Notes: generated from the letters alone by a model not told the origin. Positions 1-9,365 are shown, numbered from the stretch's first letter. The stretch is 64,000 nt of DNA from Labilibaculum sp. K2S (GCF_030372765.1 NZ_JAUCMW010000014.1:1-64000), one strand, 5' to 3'. A program made the numbers and translations.

Positions 1-1138
1 AACTAAATTTCAATTTTTTCAAAGAACTTTTTTATATTTTAATGGGACACTAGTGACCACTTATTTCCTCTAATTGGATCGAAGATGCAGACAAGAAATA
101 TCCATGTAATTATCTTACTACCCATTTGGCGTTATTGTAATATTTAAGTGTTATTAACTGAATAACGATATAAAAATGGGTTAGCTGTAGTTGGTTTAAA
201 GAAAAGTCCTTAATGCTTGGAAAACTAATAGTACAGGCAAAGAACCCTTGCAGTTATCTAGCTAATGATTAATAATACTTCTCAGACACTGATTTATAAA
301 ATTGGCCTTAAAACCGTAGGTGTTTTGCCAAAGTGGTATTAGTTGGGCTACATAGGAGAAATGGATTCAGTCGTTGTTTTTTGTAGTCAATTATTTGCGG
401 GGTGTATACGTAGCCCTATCTGGACTCTTGTGTTTTCTAATTTTGCTATTCAACATTAAATTATCTCTGAATGTTGGTGCTATTCTGAATGTGAATACAA
501 GCTGGTTTTTGGAGTTTTAAAGTACTTGAGGCTTAGCTGATAATGTTGTGAATAGTAATAGTCTTTTGTGCAGAGACATTGTATTTCTGCCACGTTGTAA
601 GACAAAACCTTTTCTCACTTTACACTTCTTTCAAATTAGATCCTAATTATATCTTTTGGGAGGGATCTGATTTGTCGTAATATGAATATGGATTATTTTT
701 TCATTGGGTTCGAAGGAGTTCGTGTTCTGGGGAGCTATACCTGAAAAATGACGTTTAGTGACTAAATAAGCATTTTTCTTTCCGGTATTTACCCTATTTA
801 TCTATTGTTTTCTTACTGTAAATGGTAAAAGCCTGCAACCAAATGAATAGGAAGTACTAACAATAGGATTTGGGACGATAATCAGGATAAAGTGGTTTTT
901 TTTTAATCCTTTAAATCCTATTCAAACAAATGTATTTATTGTGGTTTAACCAATTTATTATCATTTAGTTATCTTGATTTTGCATATTTAGGTAATATAT
1001 TTCTATGAATACTAATTTTAATTGTATACCATTGTACCGTTCGTCAACGAATAATACATTTTTGTCAAAATAATAATGTTGCTTTCTGATCCGGAACGAA
1101 AAGCAAATCTTCAAGAAATTAATAACTTAAAAAATAAA
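1..1138. other. intergenic region upstream of the fimbrial operon
   Basis: No convincing coding frame is visible on either strand over about 1.1 kb; stops are frequent and no family is recognisable. The stretch holds an imperfect inverted repeat with 12-base arms at 632-643 and 663-674 (one mismatch). Near its right end is a candidate promoter at 973-1003, followed by a leader of roughly 130 nt before the pilin start. A small palindrome (TTCGT-CA-ACGAA) lies at about 1040-1051 inside that leader. Nothing else is supported. Confidence 0.6.
973..1003 (+). promoter_or_regulatory. candidate Bacteroidota promoter for the fimbrial operon
   Basis: A CTTG box at 973-976 is followed after 19 bases by TATATTTC at 996-1003. 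This matches the Bacteroidota sigma-ABfr consensus (TTTG, 19-21 nt, TAnnTTTG) except at the last base. It lies about 135 nt upstream of the pilin ATG, so the operon would have a long leader. Confidence 0.5.
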
Positions 1139-1669
1139 ATGAAAAATTTAACTAAAGTTTTCGCTGTTGCAATCACGATGTTTGGATTTGCAACCAGCTC
1201 TTTTGCACAAGCCAATGCAACGGCTTCTGCTTCTGCTACTGCTACTATTATTGCACCAATTGCTATTGTAAAGAATACTGATATGGTTTTTGGAAATATT
1301 GTAGTACAACCACTTGCTGCTGGCCAAACAGTCACGTTAGATGCTGCTGCTGTGGCTAATGCTTCCCACTCGCCGTTAGTTACTTTACCAAATTATGGTA
1401 TAGTTACTCCAACTGCCGCTGAATTTACTGTTACCGGAGCTACTGATTATACTTATACTCTTGAGTATCCGGCAACTATTTCTCTTGCAGGTGCTACAGG
1501 TATAGATATGAGTGTTGCTCTAACTTGTAATGTCGAAAAAACTGCAGGTGTATTAGCAGAAGGTTCTGAAACACTTTACATTGGAGGGACTCTTTCTCTT
1601 GGAACAGATCAGGTAGCTGAAGTGTATACCACTGCTTCTGATTTTGATGTAACAGTAAACTATAACTAA
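1139..1669 (+). CDS. DUF4402 fimbrial subunit (probable major pilin)
   Basis: The product is 176 aa with a Sec signal peptide (about residues 1-23, ending SSFA). The mature protein opens with an Ala/Thr/Ser-rich strand (ANATASASATATIIAP) followed by the DUF4402 pattern (TDMVFGNIV...), and ends in a beta-strand (SDFDVTVNYN). DUF4402 proteins are all-beta secreted proteins often found beside PapD-like chaperones. The alternating small/hydrophobic N-terminal strand would suit donor-strand exchange; that role is inference. I chose the ATG at 1139 rather than the in-frame ATG at 1076 because it directly precedes the KNLTK signal peptide. First gene of an apparent operon with the chaperone, a second DUF4402 protein and the usher. 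A hairpin follows at 1679-1720. Confidence 0.8.
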   Translation: MKNLTKVFAVAITMFGFATSSFAQANATASASATATIIAPIAIVKNTDMVFGNIVVQPLAAGQTVTLDAAAVANASHSPLVTLPNYGIVTPTAAEFTVTGATDYTYTLEYPATISLAGATGIDMSVALTCNVEKTAGVLAEGSETLYIGGTLSLGTDQVAEVYTTASDFDVTVNYN

Positions 1670-1678
1670 TAAATTAAT

Positions 1679-1720
1679 CTTCATGTGAAAATACAGCTAA
1701 AAGTTGTATTTTCCCTGAAG
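1679..1720 (+). terminator. hairpin between pilin and chaperone genes
   Basis: The stem GAAAATAC (1687-1694) pairs with GTATTTTC (1706-1713), and the outer arms CTTC (1679-1682) and GAAG (1717-1720) extend it. No strong T-tract follows, so it may be a partial terminator or an mRNA-stabilising 3' structure for the pilin message rather than a full stop. Confidence 0.5.
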
Positions 1721-1802
1721 ACTATTTAAGGCGTAACTTGTTTTTTAAACCTGTTTCTTTTGTTAGCCATAAAATTTGGCTTGTTTCTTCAACAATACAA
1801 TT

Positions 1803-2675
1803 ATGAGAGTAGTCGGATTATTCCAGACACCAATAGCCATAAAAAAGGCAATTTTTTTTTCTTTTTTCTTAATCGTATTATCTCTTTTTTCTTCAGGAAA
1901 AGTTATGGCACAAGGTAACCTGTTGATTACGCCACGAAGAGTAGTTTTTGAGGGAAAGAAAAGAATGCAGGAATTGAATCTGGCCAATACGGGAAAGGAT
2001 ACTGCCACTTACAATATTTCATTCAAACAAATCAGAATGACGGAAGGAGGAGAATTTGTGGAAATCACTCAGCCTGATATGGGGCAGAATTTTGCCAGTG
2101 ACAACCTTCGTTTTTTTCCACGCCGTGTAACCCTTGCCCCTAATGAAGCTCAGCTTGTAAAAATGCAACTCACCAAGATCAATCAATTACAGTCAGGGGA
2201 ATACCGTTCCCATATCTATTTTCGAAGCGTGCCTCAAAAAAAGCCACTTGGCGAGAAAGAAGACCGAAGCAAAGCTAAAGGACTCTCCGTTAGTTTGACG
2301 CCTGTTTTTGGAATCACTATTCCCGTGATTATCCGCAGGGGAGAATCTACCGCTCAAGTGAGCCTTTCGAATTTGGAACTTATTCGGGACGAAGATCAGA
2401 CTTTCAAGCTAAAATTAAAATTTGACCGTACTGGGAATATGTCGGTTTATGGAGATATTCGGGTTGATTATATTTCGCCGGAAGGGAAGTTAAGTCAAAT
2501 TGGGCTTGTAAAAGGATTTGCCGTTTATTCGCCGACTTTGGCTCGAACTTTTTCAATGAAACTTGACAATCAGGACGGAATCGATTATACAAAAGGGAAA
2601 TTACATTTGGTGTACAGCAGGCAAAAAGCTGATAAAGGAGGTGTGCTTTGCGAAGCAGAACTGAACCTGCACTAA
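1803..2675 (+). CDS. PapD-like periplasmic fimbrial chaperone
   Basis: The product is 290 aa with a long signal peptide (hydrophobic segment about residues 16-32, cleavage near VMA-QG at 36). The body is a two-domain immunoglobulin-like chaperone. Domain 1 opens ITPRRVVFEGKKR and carries ELNLANTGKDTATYNI, and it includes RFFPRRVTLAPNEAQLVKMQ, the edge-strand region with the P-x-x-v-x-L-x-P-x-E-x-Q-x-V pattern of archaic-type chaperones. Domain 2 ends in YSRQKADKGG. Such chaperones cap fimbrial subunits by donor-strand complementation and deliver them to the usher. I chose the ATG at 1803; an upstream TTG at 1776 is possible but would spoil the signal peptide. It lies between the two DUF4402 subunits, upstream of the usher. 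Confidence 0.85.
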   Translation: MRVVGLFQTPIAIKKAIFFSFFLIVLSLFSSGKVMAQGNLLITPRRVVFEGKKRMQELNLANTGKDTATYNISFKQIRMTEGGEFVEITQPDMGQNFASDNLRFFPRRVTLAPNEAQLVKMQLTKINQLQSGEYRSHIYFRSVPQKKPLGEKEDRSKAKGLSVSLTPVFGITIPVIIRRGESTAQVSLSNLELIRDEDQTFKLKLKFDRTGNMSVYGDIRVDYISPEGKLSQIGLVKGFAVYSPTLARTFSMKLDNQDGIDYTKGKLHLVYSRQKADKGGVLCEAELNLH

Positions 2676-2698
2676 TCATTCTACACAAGAGAATCTTC

Positions 2699-3205
2699 AT
2701 GACACTTGCCTTCAGGCGCAATCGCTTATGTAAATTTATTTGCGGAGGCTTACTTTTTCTATTGAGTCATTTGTCCTTAATAGCTCAGGAGCCATCAGTT
2801 ACACTCTCTGTTGTAACCATTCAAAACATTAGTTTTGGAGCCTTCTTTCAGGGGAGTTTAGGAGGAGCTGTCACAGTTTCGCCAGATGGTACACGACTGT
2901 TTAGTGGCGACATCATAGAGGCCAATATTTCAGGATTTTCGTATTATCCTGCAATTTTCGAGGTAGAGGCTGATCCCGGAATGCTGATATCCATTATCAA
3001 AGGTTCTGACACCAGCATGTCTCGCAGTAATGGCGGTTCCATAAGTCTTCAGGTAGGTGTCTCTGACCCCGGTTTTCCGGTTATCGTCCCTCCTTCAGGT
3101 CGGATACAAGTTAGTATGGGTGGCATTCTGACTGTGGAAAATCCACAAGTAAATCCTTCGGGAGATTACAGTGGCTCATTCGAAGTCACTTTTATACAGG
3201 AGTAA
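2699..3205 (+). CDS. second DUF4402 subunit (minor or adaptor pilin)
   Basis: The product is 168 aa. The hydrophobic signal sequence occupies about residues 10-28 (GGLLFLLSHLSLIAQ), followed by a DUF4402-type beta domain: QNISFGAFFQGSLGGAVTVSPDGTRLFSGDI, then GGSISLQVGVS and a terminal strand SGSFEVTFIQE. The core pattern (NISFG, TVSPDG, PSGDYSGSFEVT) differs clearly from the first subunit, which suggests a distinct role such as tip or anchor subunit (inference). The ATG at 2699 was preferred over an upstream TTG in the same frame. It starts 23 bp after the chaperone stop and ends 26 bp before the usher ATG, consistent with one transcript. Confidence 0.75.
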   Translation: MTLAFRRNRLCKFICGGLLFLLSHLSLIAQEPSVTLSVVTIQNISFGAFFQGSLGGAVTVSPDGTRLFSGDIIEANISGFSYYPAIFEVEADPGMLISIIKGSDTSMSRSNGGSISLQVGVSDPGFPVIVPPSGRIQVSMGGILTVENPQVNPSGDYSGSFEVTFIQE

Positions 3206-3231
3206 ACACCTTTAAAGCAGATAAAGTTTAA

Positions 3232-6200
3232 ATGAAAGTTAAAAATTTATATGTCACTTCTTTCAAAAGAGGTAGACTAACTTTTGCTTTATGGGCTCTT
3301 GTAAGCTGTTTATTTATCCTATTGCCTCAGTGTACTTTAGGACAGGTAGCAACCGAATACGATGAAATTTCAATTTATTTTAATGTGAAAGGGATAGATG
3401 GAGCTGAGATTCCTGCAGCTATTTACGAACAACAAGCTTATCTGTCACTTACTGATGTTTTCGATTTTCTTAAGATTAAAAATATTCCCACACCTCGATT
3501 AGATTCTGTAGAAGGTTTTATTATTAAGGAAGAGGCGACTTACATTGTAGATGCCAAAAATTACCAAATTCAATATCAGGATAAACGCTTTGATCTGAAG
3601 CCCACAGATTTGATTCGGACTGCAGACAATTTATACCTGAAACTCGATTATTTCGGGAAAGTATTTGGCTTAGACTGCAAATTTAATTTTCGGAGTCTCT
3701 CGGTAAAAATGAAAACCGAACTCGACCTGCCTCTAATTCGTCTGCTCCGTATGGAAGCCATGCGCAAAAACAGAGATGGACTGAAAGGCGAAATTAGCCC
3801 GGATACAATTATTAAGCGGGATTACCCCTTGTTTAAATTGGGCATGGCTGATTGGTCTATTGCTGCCAACCAGGACCTGCAGGGAATGAGCAGTGAAAAC
3901 TTACATCTGGCTCTAGGATCGATGATTGCGGGAGGAGAAACCAATTTACGTCTCAATTATACCCCAAATTCAAATTTCTCTTTGAATAAGCAGTATTACC
4001 AATGGCACTTTGTGAATAATAAGCTTAAGCTTATGAGGCAAGTGAGAGCCGGAAAAATATCCCGGCAATCAATTTCATCCATAACCGCCTCTGTTGTGGG
4101 TGTGCAATTGACCAATACACCTACAACCCAACGACGGTCTTTTGGCTCCTACACTTTGAGTGATTTCACGGAGCCAAACTGGATTGTGGAACTTTACGTG
4201 AATAATAGAATGATTGATTACGCGAAAGCTGATGCCTCAGGCTTCTATTCTTTCAATGTGCCTTTGATGTATGGGAATACCGAATTAAGACTCCGTTTTT
4301 ATGGTCCCTGGGGAGAAGAACGTACCAAAGAGGAGACGATTAGTATTCCTTTAAATTTTCTTCCACAAAATGAATTTCAATATAGCCTGCAGGCTGGCGT
4401 GCTTCAGGATGGTGAGCAGAGCCGGTTTACAAGGGCTAAATTCAATTATGGGGTAAGTCGGTCTATCACATTTGGTGGTGGGATGGAATATCTGTCCTCT
4501 CCAAATTCAGCAGAAAGTATCCCTTTTGCTAATTTTTCACTTAGGATTGCCTCAGGGTTATTGTTTTTGGGTGAATATAACCATGGAGTGAGTTCTGTCG
4601 GCAGACTGAGTTACCAGGGAGTCTCTAATTTGAATTTGGTTGTGGATTATACGCGCTATGTAAAAGATCAGATTGCGATAAATACGAATACGCTCGAAGA
4701 GCGAAAACTAAGTCTGTCTCTCCCAATCCGAACTCCGAACTTCTCAGCCTACTCACGTCTCGCCTTAAATCAGATGATTTACCCCTCGGGTAAAAGTACC
4801 AGAGCTGAGATCATGTTTTCAGGATCTATTTTTGGAGCCAATACGAATTTGAAAACCAATGCGATGTTTTCAAATGGTTCTCAGGTTAACGTTTCCAGTA
4901 ATCTTTCAATGGCTTTCGGGTTGCCATCTGCTTGTACTTTTTCACCCCGTCTTCAATACAATTATTCTCAGAATGAGTTAGTATTTGTGAGCGCTACTCT
5001 TCAGAAAAAGGTATTTAAAAAAGCTTATCTCGATATTTCATACAATTACAATCTAACGAGTGAGACTAGTACAGCACAAATTGGCTTGCGTTATGATTTT
5101 TCTTTTGGGAGTGCGTCTGTTTCAGCCCGACGCAGTAATAACAAAATCAGCTTTTCTCAATCGGCCCGGGGAAGCCTCATGTATGATCGTTCAACAAAGT
5201 ATTTAGGGACAAGTAACCGGAATACAGTTGGTAAGGGAGGTATCATTTTCCTGCCTTTTTTGGATTACAATTGCAATGGTCATCATGATAAGGGGGAGCC
5301 AAAAACCTGGGGATTAAAACTCAAAATTAAAGGTTGCTCCAGGGTAAATATGGATCGAGATACCATCATTCGTGTCGTTAATATGGAACCTTATAGAAAC
5401 TACACGGTTCAGATTGACCCCAATAGTTTCAACAATATTGGATGGAAAATTGAAAAGAAAATTCTTAGCATTGAAGTAATACCTAATTATTTTAAACGGG
5501 TTGAAATTCCTGTTTCGGTGGTTGGGGAAGTGGCTGGAACAGTTTATCACCGCGATGGTGAAAAACAGAATGGGATCGGACGTATTATTGTAAATTTTTA
5601 CAATAGCGACTCCATACGTATTGCTCGTACTCTTACCGAAGTTGATGGTTATTTTAGCTATTTGGGATTACCAGTCGGGTCGTATACGGTACGTGTTGAT
5701 AGTGCTCAATTGCAAAAATTAAACTTGATTGCGATGCCTGATATTTTGCCATTTACAATTAAACGTAAAGTAGATGGCGATTATGTCGATGGACTTGAGT
5801 TGGTGCTTCAAAACCCTGTACGCGATACGTCCATATCAATTGTAACAGCTGAGGAAGAAGAAATGCTTGTCAAAAATACTGATAGAGATGCTTGTTTGGT
5901 TCAAGTGGGTGAGTTTGAGCTTAAGGCTCATGCGGTGGCCGTTCAAAAGCAACTTCAAGAATCTTTGGGTTATTCAGCTGTGATTGTTTTTGAAGGTGAT
6001 ATTTATAAGCTCATAATAGCTGGGGTAGAAAGCAGAAAGAAAGCCGACTTATTGGTTCCAAAATTGGTTGCAATGGGATATTCTGATGTGTTTACTGTTT
6101 TTGTTGAAGAGTATCGTAAAATCAATAATATTGAACTTATAACCAGAGGTGTGTTTGCTGTACAACTTGGTGCCTTTTTGAAGCAATCCAATGCCTTGGC

Positions 6201-6387
6201 TTTACAATATCGTTTGGCTGGTATTTCAGATAAAACTGTAGTTATTGAGTATGAAGAAGGATTGTATAAAGTTCGGTTTAATTATTTTTATGGGCGTAAG
6301 GAAGCTAAAAATTTTATATTGAAACTGTTGGATCAGGGGTTCTCAGAATTGATTATTGTGCCTGTTTTCCGTAAACTTTCTTTTTAA
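3232..6387 (+). CDS. fimbrial outer-membrane usher with two C-terminal SPOR domains
   Basis: The product is 1051 aa. A signal peptide (about 1-36, TLGQ) precedes an N-terminal domain (about 40-190) resembling usher/amine-oxidase-N folds. A beta-barrel follows with a plug-like module (about 310-375) that reads VELYVNNRMIDYAKADASGF, then FNVPLMYGNTELRLRFYGPWG. This module is typical of ushers that thread pilus subunits through the outer membrane. After the barrel comes an FLDYNCNGHHDKGEP segment (about 680-700) and a Cna-B/CarboxypepD-like domain (about 765-850). Two SPOR-like repeats close the protein (about 888-962, CLVQVGEFELKAHA; about 976-1047, FAVQLGAFLKQSNA). SPOR domains bind denuded peptidoglycan, so this usher may be anchored to the wall. 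I do not know of a characterised usher with SPOR repeats. Confidence 0.75.
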   Translation: MKVKNLYVTSFKRGRLTFALWALVSCLFILLPQCTLGQVATEYDEISIYFNVKGIDGAEIPAAIYEQQAYLSLTDVFDFLKIKNIPTPRLDSVEGFIIKEEATYIVDAKNYQIQYQDKRFDLKPTDLIRTADNLYLKLDYFGKVFGLDCKFNFRSLSVKMKTELDLPLIRLLRMEAMRKNRDGLKGEISPDTIIKRDYPLFKLGMADWSIAANQDLQGMSSENLHLALGSMIAGGETNLRLNYTPNSNFSLNKQYYQWHFVNNKLKLMRQVRAGKISRQSISSITASVVGVQLTNTPTTQRRSFGSYTLSDFTEPNWIVELYVNNRMIDYAKADASGFYSFNVPLMYGNTELRLRFYGPWGEERTKEETISIPLNFLPQNEFQYSLQAGVLQDGEQSRFTRAKFNYGVSRSITFGGGMEYLSSPNSAESIPFANFSLRIASGLLFLGEYNHGVSSVGRLSYQGVSNLNLVVDYTRYVKDQIAINTNTLEERKLSLSLPIRTPNFSAYSRLALNQMIYPSGKSTRAEIMFSGSIFGANTNLKTNAMFSNGSQVNVSSNLSMAFGLPSACTFSPRLQYNYSQNELVFVSATLQKKVFKKAYLDISYNYNLTSETSTAQIGLRYDFSFGSASVSARRSNNKISFSQSARGSLMYDRSTKYLGTSNRNTVGKGGIIFLPFLDYNCNGHHDKGEPKTWGLKLKIKGCSRVNMDRDTIIRVVNMEPYRNYTVQIDPNSFNNIGWKIEKKILSIEVIPNYFKRVEIPVSVVGEVAGTVYHRDGEKQNGIGRIIVNFYNSDSIRIARTLTEVDGYFSYLGLPVGSYTVRVDSAQLQKLNLIAMPDILPFTIKRKVDGDYVDGLELVLQNPVRDTSISIVTAEEEEMLVKNTDRDACLVQVGEFELKAHAVAVQKQLQESLGYSAVIVFEGDIYKLIIAGVESRKKADLLVPKLVAMGYSDVFTVFVEEYRKINNIELITRGVFAVQLGAFLKQSNALALQYRLAGISDKTVVIEYEEGLYKVRFNYFYGRKEAKNFILKLLDQGFSELIIVPVFRKLSF

Positions 6388-6903
6388 GCATTTCAAAATG
6401 ATCAGTAATAATCATGAGCTTACAATAGGAAAGATAAAAGGGAGATATACAAAATATGTGAAACATCGGCAGATGCTGTTTTAACTATCTTAAGCAGGGA
6501 CAAATAAGGGTGTTAAAATCAGGACATAAGCCTATTTGCGTGCTTTTTGTCAGGTTTCAAACTGTTACAAATATGTTGGCATTAAAATAACTCCGACAAG
6601 ATTATGTCTGAGTTATACTAAAGGATAAGCTTGGTTAGATTTCCAAAGCTTATTTACATCACCAATTCTCTCCAATTTTGTTTTATCTGGTAGATTTGAC
6701 AGTATGAATCTTAGTTTAGATTTAATACCTTAGTAAGAATATTAGTGCTGTTTTTATAGATTATCATCATAGTATGTGAACATTACTAGTCTATTCGGAT
6801 GGCACACTGCTCTATGAGATGTATAAGTGTACATACACATTCATAATTGTTATGTCCAATTATAAAATAAGTTAAAAGCAATAAATACTTAAAAAGGGAA
6901 AAA
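6388..6903. other. intergenic region with two hairpins
   Basis: No gene is visible. Two inverted repeats are present. The first has arms ATAACTCCGACA (6587-6598) and TGTCTGAGTTAT (6605-6616), with one mismatch and a 6-nt loop. The second has arms AAGCTTGG and CCAAAGCTT at about 6628-6652. Neither is followed by a T-tract, so they are not clear terminators of the usher operon. Confidence 0.5.
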
Positions 6904-7299
6904 ATGATAGAACAATTAAAAACGATTAAAGGAAATGTGCTCGCAATAGAAGTTGTTGATGGGTTCACAGAAACGGATGGAAAATTTTGTCAAAAATTCT
7001 TTCAGGAAAAACTGGATGAAGGGTTTGAGCAGGTGAATGTGCTGGTAAAATTAGATGAGCTGAAAGTAAGCCGCAGTAGCGTAAAGGCATTTATGGAAGA
7101 TACTATTTGGGCTTTACGTCACTACAAAAAAATTGGACATATGGCAATAGTGGCTCATTCTAGAGTATTAAAGGCTTTAGTTCCCATTGATAATTTGTTT
7201 TTTGAGAGAGCAAGCAAAGGGAGACATGAACGATATTTTGATATTTCCCAATTAGACGAAGCCTTTGAATTTGTCACCTCAGATGACAATGAAAACTAA
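6904..7299 (+). CDS. SpoIIAA-like STAS/SEC14-fold protein
   Basis: The product is 131 aa, soluble and without signal peptide. It fits the SpoIIAA-like family (PF11964): a first strand (NVLAIEVVDGFTETD), a central VNVLVKLDELKVSRSSVKAFMED segment and a C-terminal KALVPIDNLFF...RYFDISQLDEAFEFV segment. Members adopt a STAS/CRAL-TRIO-like alpha/beta fold and their function is mostly unknown; some are lipid- or stress-related. It stands alone between the usher operon and a repeat array, convergent with the GH130 gene. An A-rich tract with GGGAAAAA precedes the ATG. Confidence 0.7.
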   Translation: MIEQLKTIKGNVLAIEVVDGFTETDGKFCQKFFQEKLDEGFEQVNVLVKLDELKVSRSSVKAFMEDTIWALRHYKKIGHMAIVAHSRVLKALVPIDNLFFERASKGRHERYFDISQLDEAFEFVTSDDNEN

Positions 7300-7502
7300 A
7301 AAGGAATAACAGGGGATAGCAGTACCTGCCCCTGTTGATGCCCGATTGTATTGCGTTCCTTTATAAATACTTCATTCCCCCACTAAGGAGCTAACCCATC
7401 AAAAAGTGTCCTAAGCATGCACATTTGTGACGTCTCTGTTTTATGCCTGTTATGTAATTTTAGATATTAGTTGGTATTAGTTCGTTTTCTGATATAAAAT
7501 TT

Positions 7503-7770
7503 GTTGGCAAACTGTCATCTAGCAAGTTGGAAACTGGAATTTCTGTTGGCAGAATGCTCTCAGCGATTAAAGTTGACTAAAAGCCATGCGGCAAACTGCT
7601 CTCGACGAGTAGACTTGGGTAAAACCACGCGGCAAAATACTCTCGACGATCAAATTTGAACAAAACCATGCGGCAATGTCCTCTCGATCATCAATAGGTA
7701 AAGTTTTCCGTTGGCAAACTGCTCTCGACGACCAAACTTGAGTAAAACCACGTGGTAAATACTTCAAGCC
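7503..7770. repeat. degenerate tandem array, about 41-42 bp unit, seven units
   Basis: The word GGCA (GGTA in the last unit) recurs at 7506, 7548, 7590, 7631, 7672, 7713 and 7754, i.e. at steps of 42, 42, 41, 41, 41 and 41. The best units read GCGGCAAACTGCTCTCGACG followed by a variable stretch and then GAGTAAAACCA. It fills most of the gap between two convergent genes. The remainder of 7300-7877 shows no gene. Confidence 0.85.
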
Positions 7771-7877
7771 GAACGTCAATTACCCCAAAGGGGCTTATTG
7801 TGAGGAGTTTTTAGGAAGAAGTCTTCTTTTTGGAGATTAGAGGCAACTATTTTTTTTTGAAGTTCACTTTAGGGGAT

Positions 7878-9365
7878 TTAGGGTTTATCCTCTTGCTTCT
7901 GAAATTTCATGCAGGAGAGCAGGTCGCTTAAATCGATAGTTGCAATACCCGATGATATATCAGACATGGCATAAGGAATAACTAATTGATGATTGCGAAG
8001 TATGCCTCCACACGAATAGATAACATTCGGTACATAGCCTTCACGTTCTTCTTCGTTGGGTGTGAGTAATGGTTCTTCAAGTTGTGCAATTACTTTTGTA
8101 GGATCATCCAAATCGAGCAGGATAGCACCTATGGAATATTGACGCATGGGTCCCACGCCATGAGTAAGCACAAGCCAGCCTTCATCAATTTCAATGGGCG
8201 ATCCGCAATTTCCTATTTGTATAATCTCCCATGGTTTTGTAGGTTCTTGTATAATTTTTGATTCCTGCCAAAAATGCAGATGATCCGAAAACATGATGTG
8301 ATTGTTTTCTCCGTCCTGGCGCGACAGCATTACATATTTTCCTTTTATTTTGCGGGGAAACAATGCCATTCCTTTGTTTTGCACAGCTTTGCCATTTAAA
8401 GTAATAACATTAAAATTGAGAAAATCTTTTGTCTCTATTAGCTGCGGAAGGATACTCACCCCATTGTAAGCTGTGTAGGTTGCATAGTATATGTATTCGT
8501 CCGTGTCATGATAAAATTGAACAAACCGGGCATCTTCAATACCTCTGTTTTCGTTTTCCGAATAGGGAAATATCACGCGCTCCGAAATCCCGCAACTCTT
8601 ATCAAACTGTATGTTGTAGTTCGAATTCGCCAACCAAAATAAAGTGTTAATTACTTTATGGTTACAGCTAAAGTCCGGATCCATGTGAAGTACACCAATA
8701 CTTACTTTTAACTCCTGAAAAGTAAACCGGTCGGGTATTTGTTCCATTACCCGGCTGCTTGTTTCGTCCCATGCATTTAAATCTTCTAATTTTAGTCGAA
8801 ACAGATGGCTGTCATAAAACGGGTTGTGGCGCATTTTTGATGTCTCAACAAACTCGCTGATCGGATCGAAAAGAATTGAATCATCTTTATTAATGACACC
8901 ACTGCGAAAAACGATTGATGAAATGTGCCCTTCGCCTGTTGCCCGCAAACTCATTATAAAACGCAGACTGCCTTTGGATAAATTACTTTGATCCGGATGA
9001 GGAATCATGGAAGGATTGAAAAGAGCTGCCGATTCAATGGAGTACTCCATTGTAAAACAGGCTCCAATGAGCTTTTTTTTCGTTTTACTGATTGTGATGC
9101 CGTGTGGTAAAAATTCCGAAACATTATCAAAGTGTTCCGTTATTTTCCTCTCTATATTTTTGTGTCTGTCCTTGAATTTATCACAAATAGTATGCATTAT
9201 TTTCTCGGCATCCTCTTCGTTAAGCTTTAAAACCCTATCGATTATATGATCGATGCGCGATAAGTCACCTGGTATTTGTGCACGGGTAATTACCCGAGAA
9301 GTATCGCGCACTATTTTTATTGTTTTCCGACTAATAAGTCTGTTGATTTCCACTGTCTTTTCCAT
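7878..9365 (-). CDS. GH130 family glycoside phosphorylase/hydrolase, long form
   Basis: The product is 495 aa, without signal peptide. The N-terminal about 180 residues are a helical/beta extension rich in charged residues. The rest is a five-bladed propeller of the GH130 mannoside phosphorylase family, with the signature RGIEDARF containing the conserved Asp proton donor, then SRQDGENNHIMFSD, GNCGSPIEIDEGWLVLTHGVG and IGAILLDLDDPTKVI. GH130 enzymes phosphorolyse or hydrolyse beta-mannosides. The position where many phosphorylases have HRP here reads SRQDG, so phosphorolysis is not assured. It is the last gene of a minus-strand cluster with two GT4 glycosyltransferases, which suggests turnover of the glycan they make (inference). 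The cytoplasmic location follows from the lack of a signal. Confidence 0.8.
   Translation of the reverse strand: MEKTVEINRLISRKTIKIVRDTSRVITRAQIPGDLSRIDHIIDRVLKLNEEDAEKIMHTICDKFKDRHKNIERKITEHFDNVSEFLPHGITISKTKKKLIGACFTMEYSIESAALFNPSMIPHPDQSNLSKGSLRFIMSLRATGEGHISSIVFRSGVINKDDSILFDPISEFVETSKMRHNPFYDSHLFRLKLEDLNAWDETSSRVMEQIPDRFTFQELKVSIGVLHMDPDFSCNHKVINTLFWLANSNYNIQFDKSCGISERVIFPYSENENRGIEDARFVQFYHDTDEYIYYATYTAYNGVSILPQLIETKDFLNFNVITLNGKAVQNKGMALFPRKIKGKYVMLSRQDGENNHIMFSDHLHFWQESKIIQEPTKPWEIIQIGNCGSPIEIDEGWLVLTHGVGPMRQYSIGAILLDLDDPTKVIAQLEEPLLTPNEEEREGYVPNVIYSCGGILRNHQLVIPYAMSDISSGIATIDLSDLLSCMKFQKQEDKP

Noticed and set aside
632..674. Inverted repeat CAAATTAGATCC/GGATCTGATTTG upstream of the fimbrial operon as an invertible promoter
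   Set aside because: Only about 20 bp lie between the arms, too little to hold a promoter, and the candidate promoter lies 300 bp further on. It is left as a plain hairpin.
2404..2721. Open minus-strand frame of 105 codons opposite the chaperone gene
   Set aside because: It is antisense to a clear chaperone coding region and has no family features.
7567..7779. Open minus-strand frame of 70 codons with repeated LPRGFTQV words
   Set aside because: The frame is made by the 41-42 bp array; it has no start context, family or signal. Non-coding repeat is the better reading.
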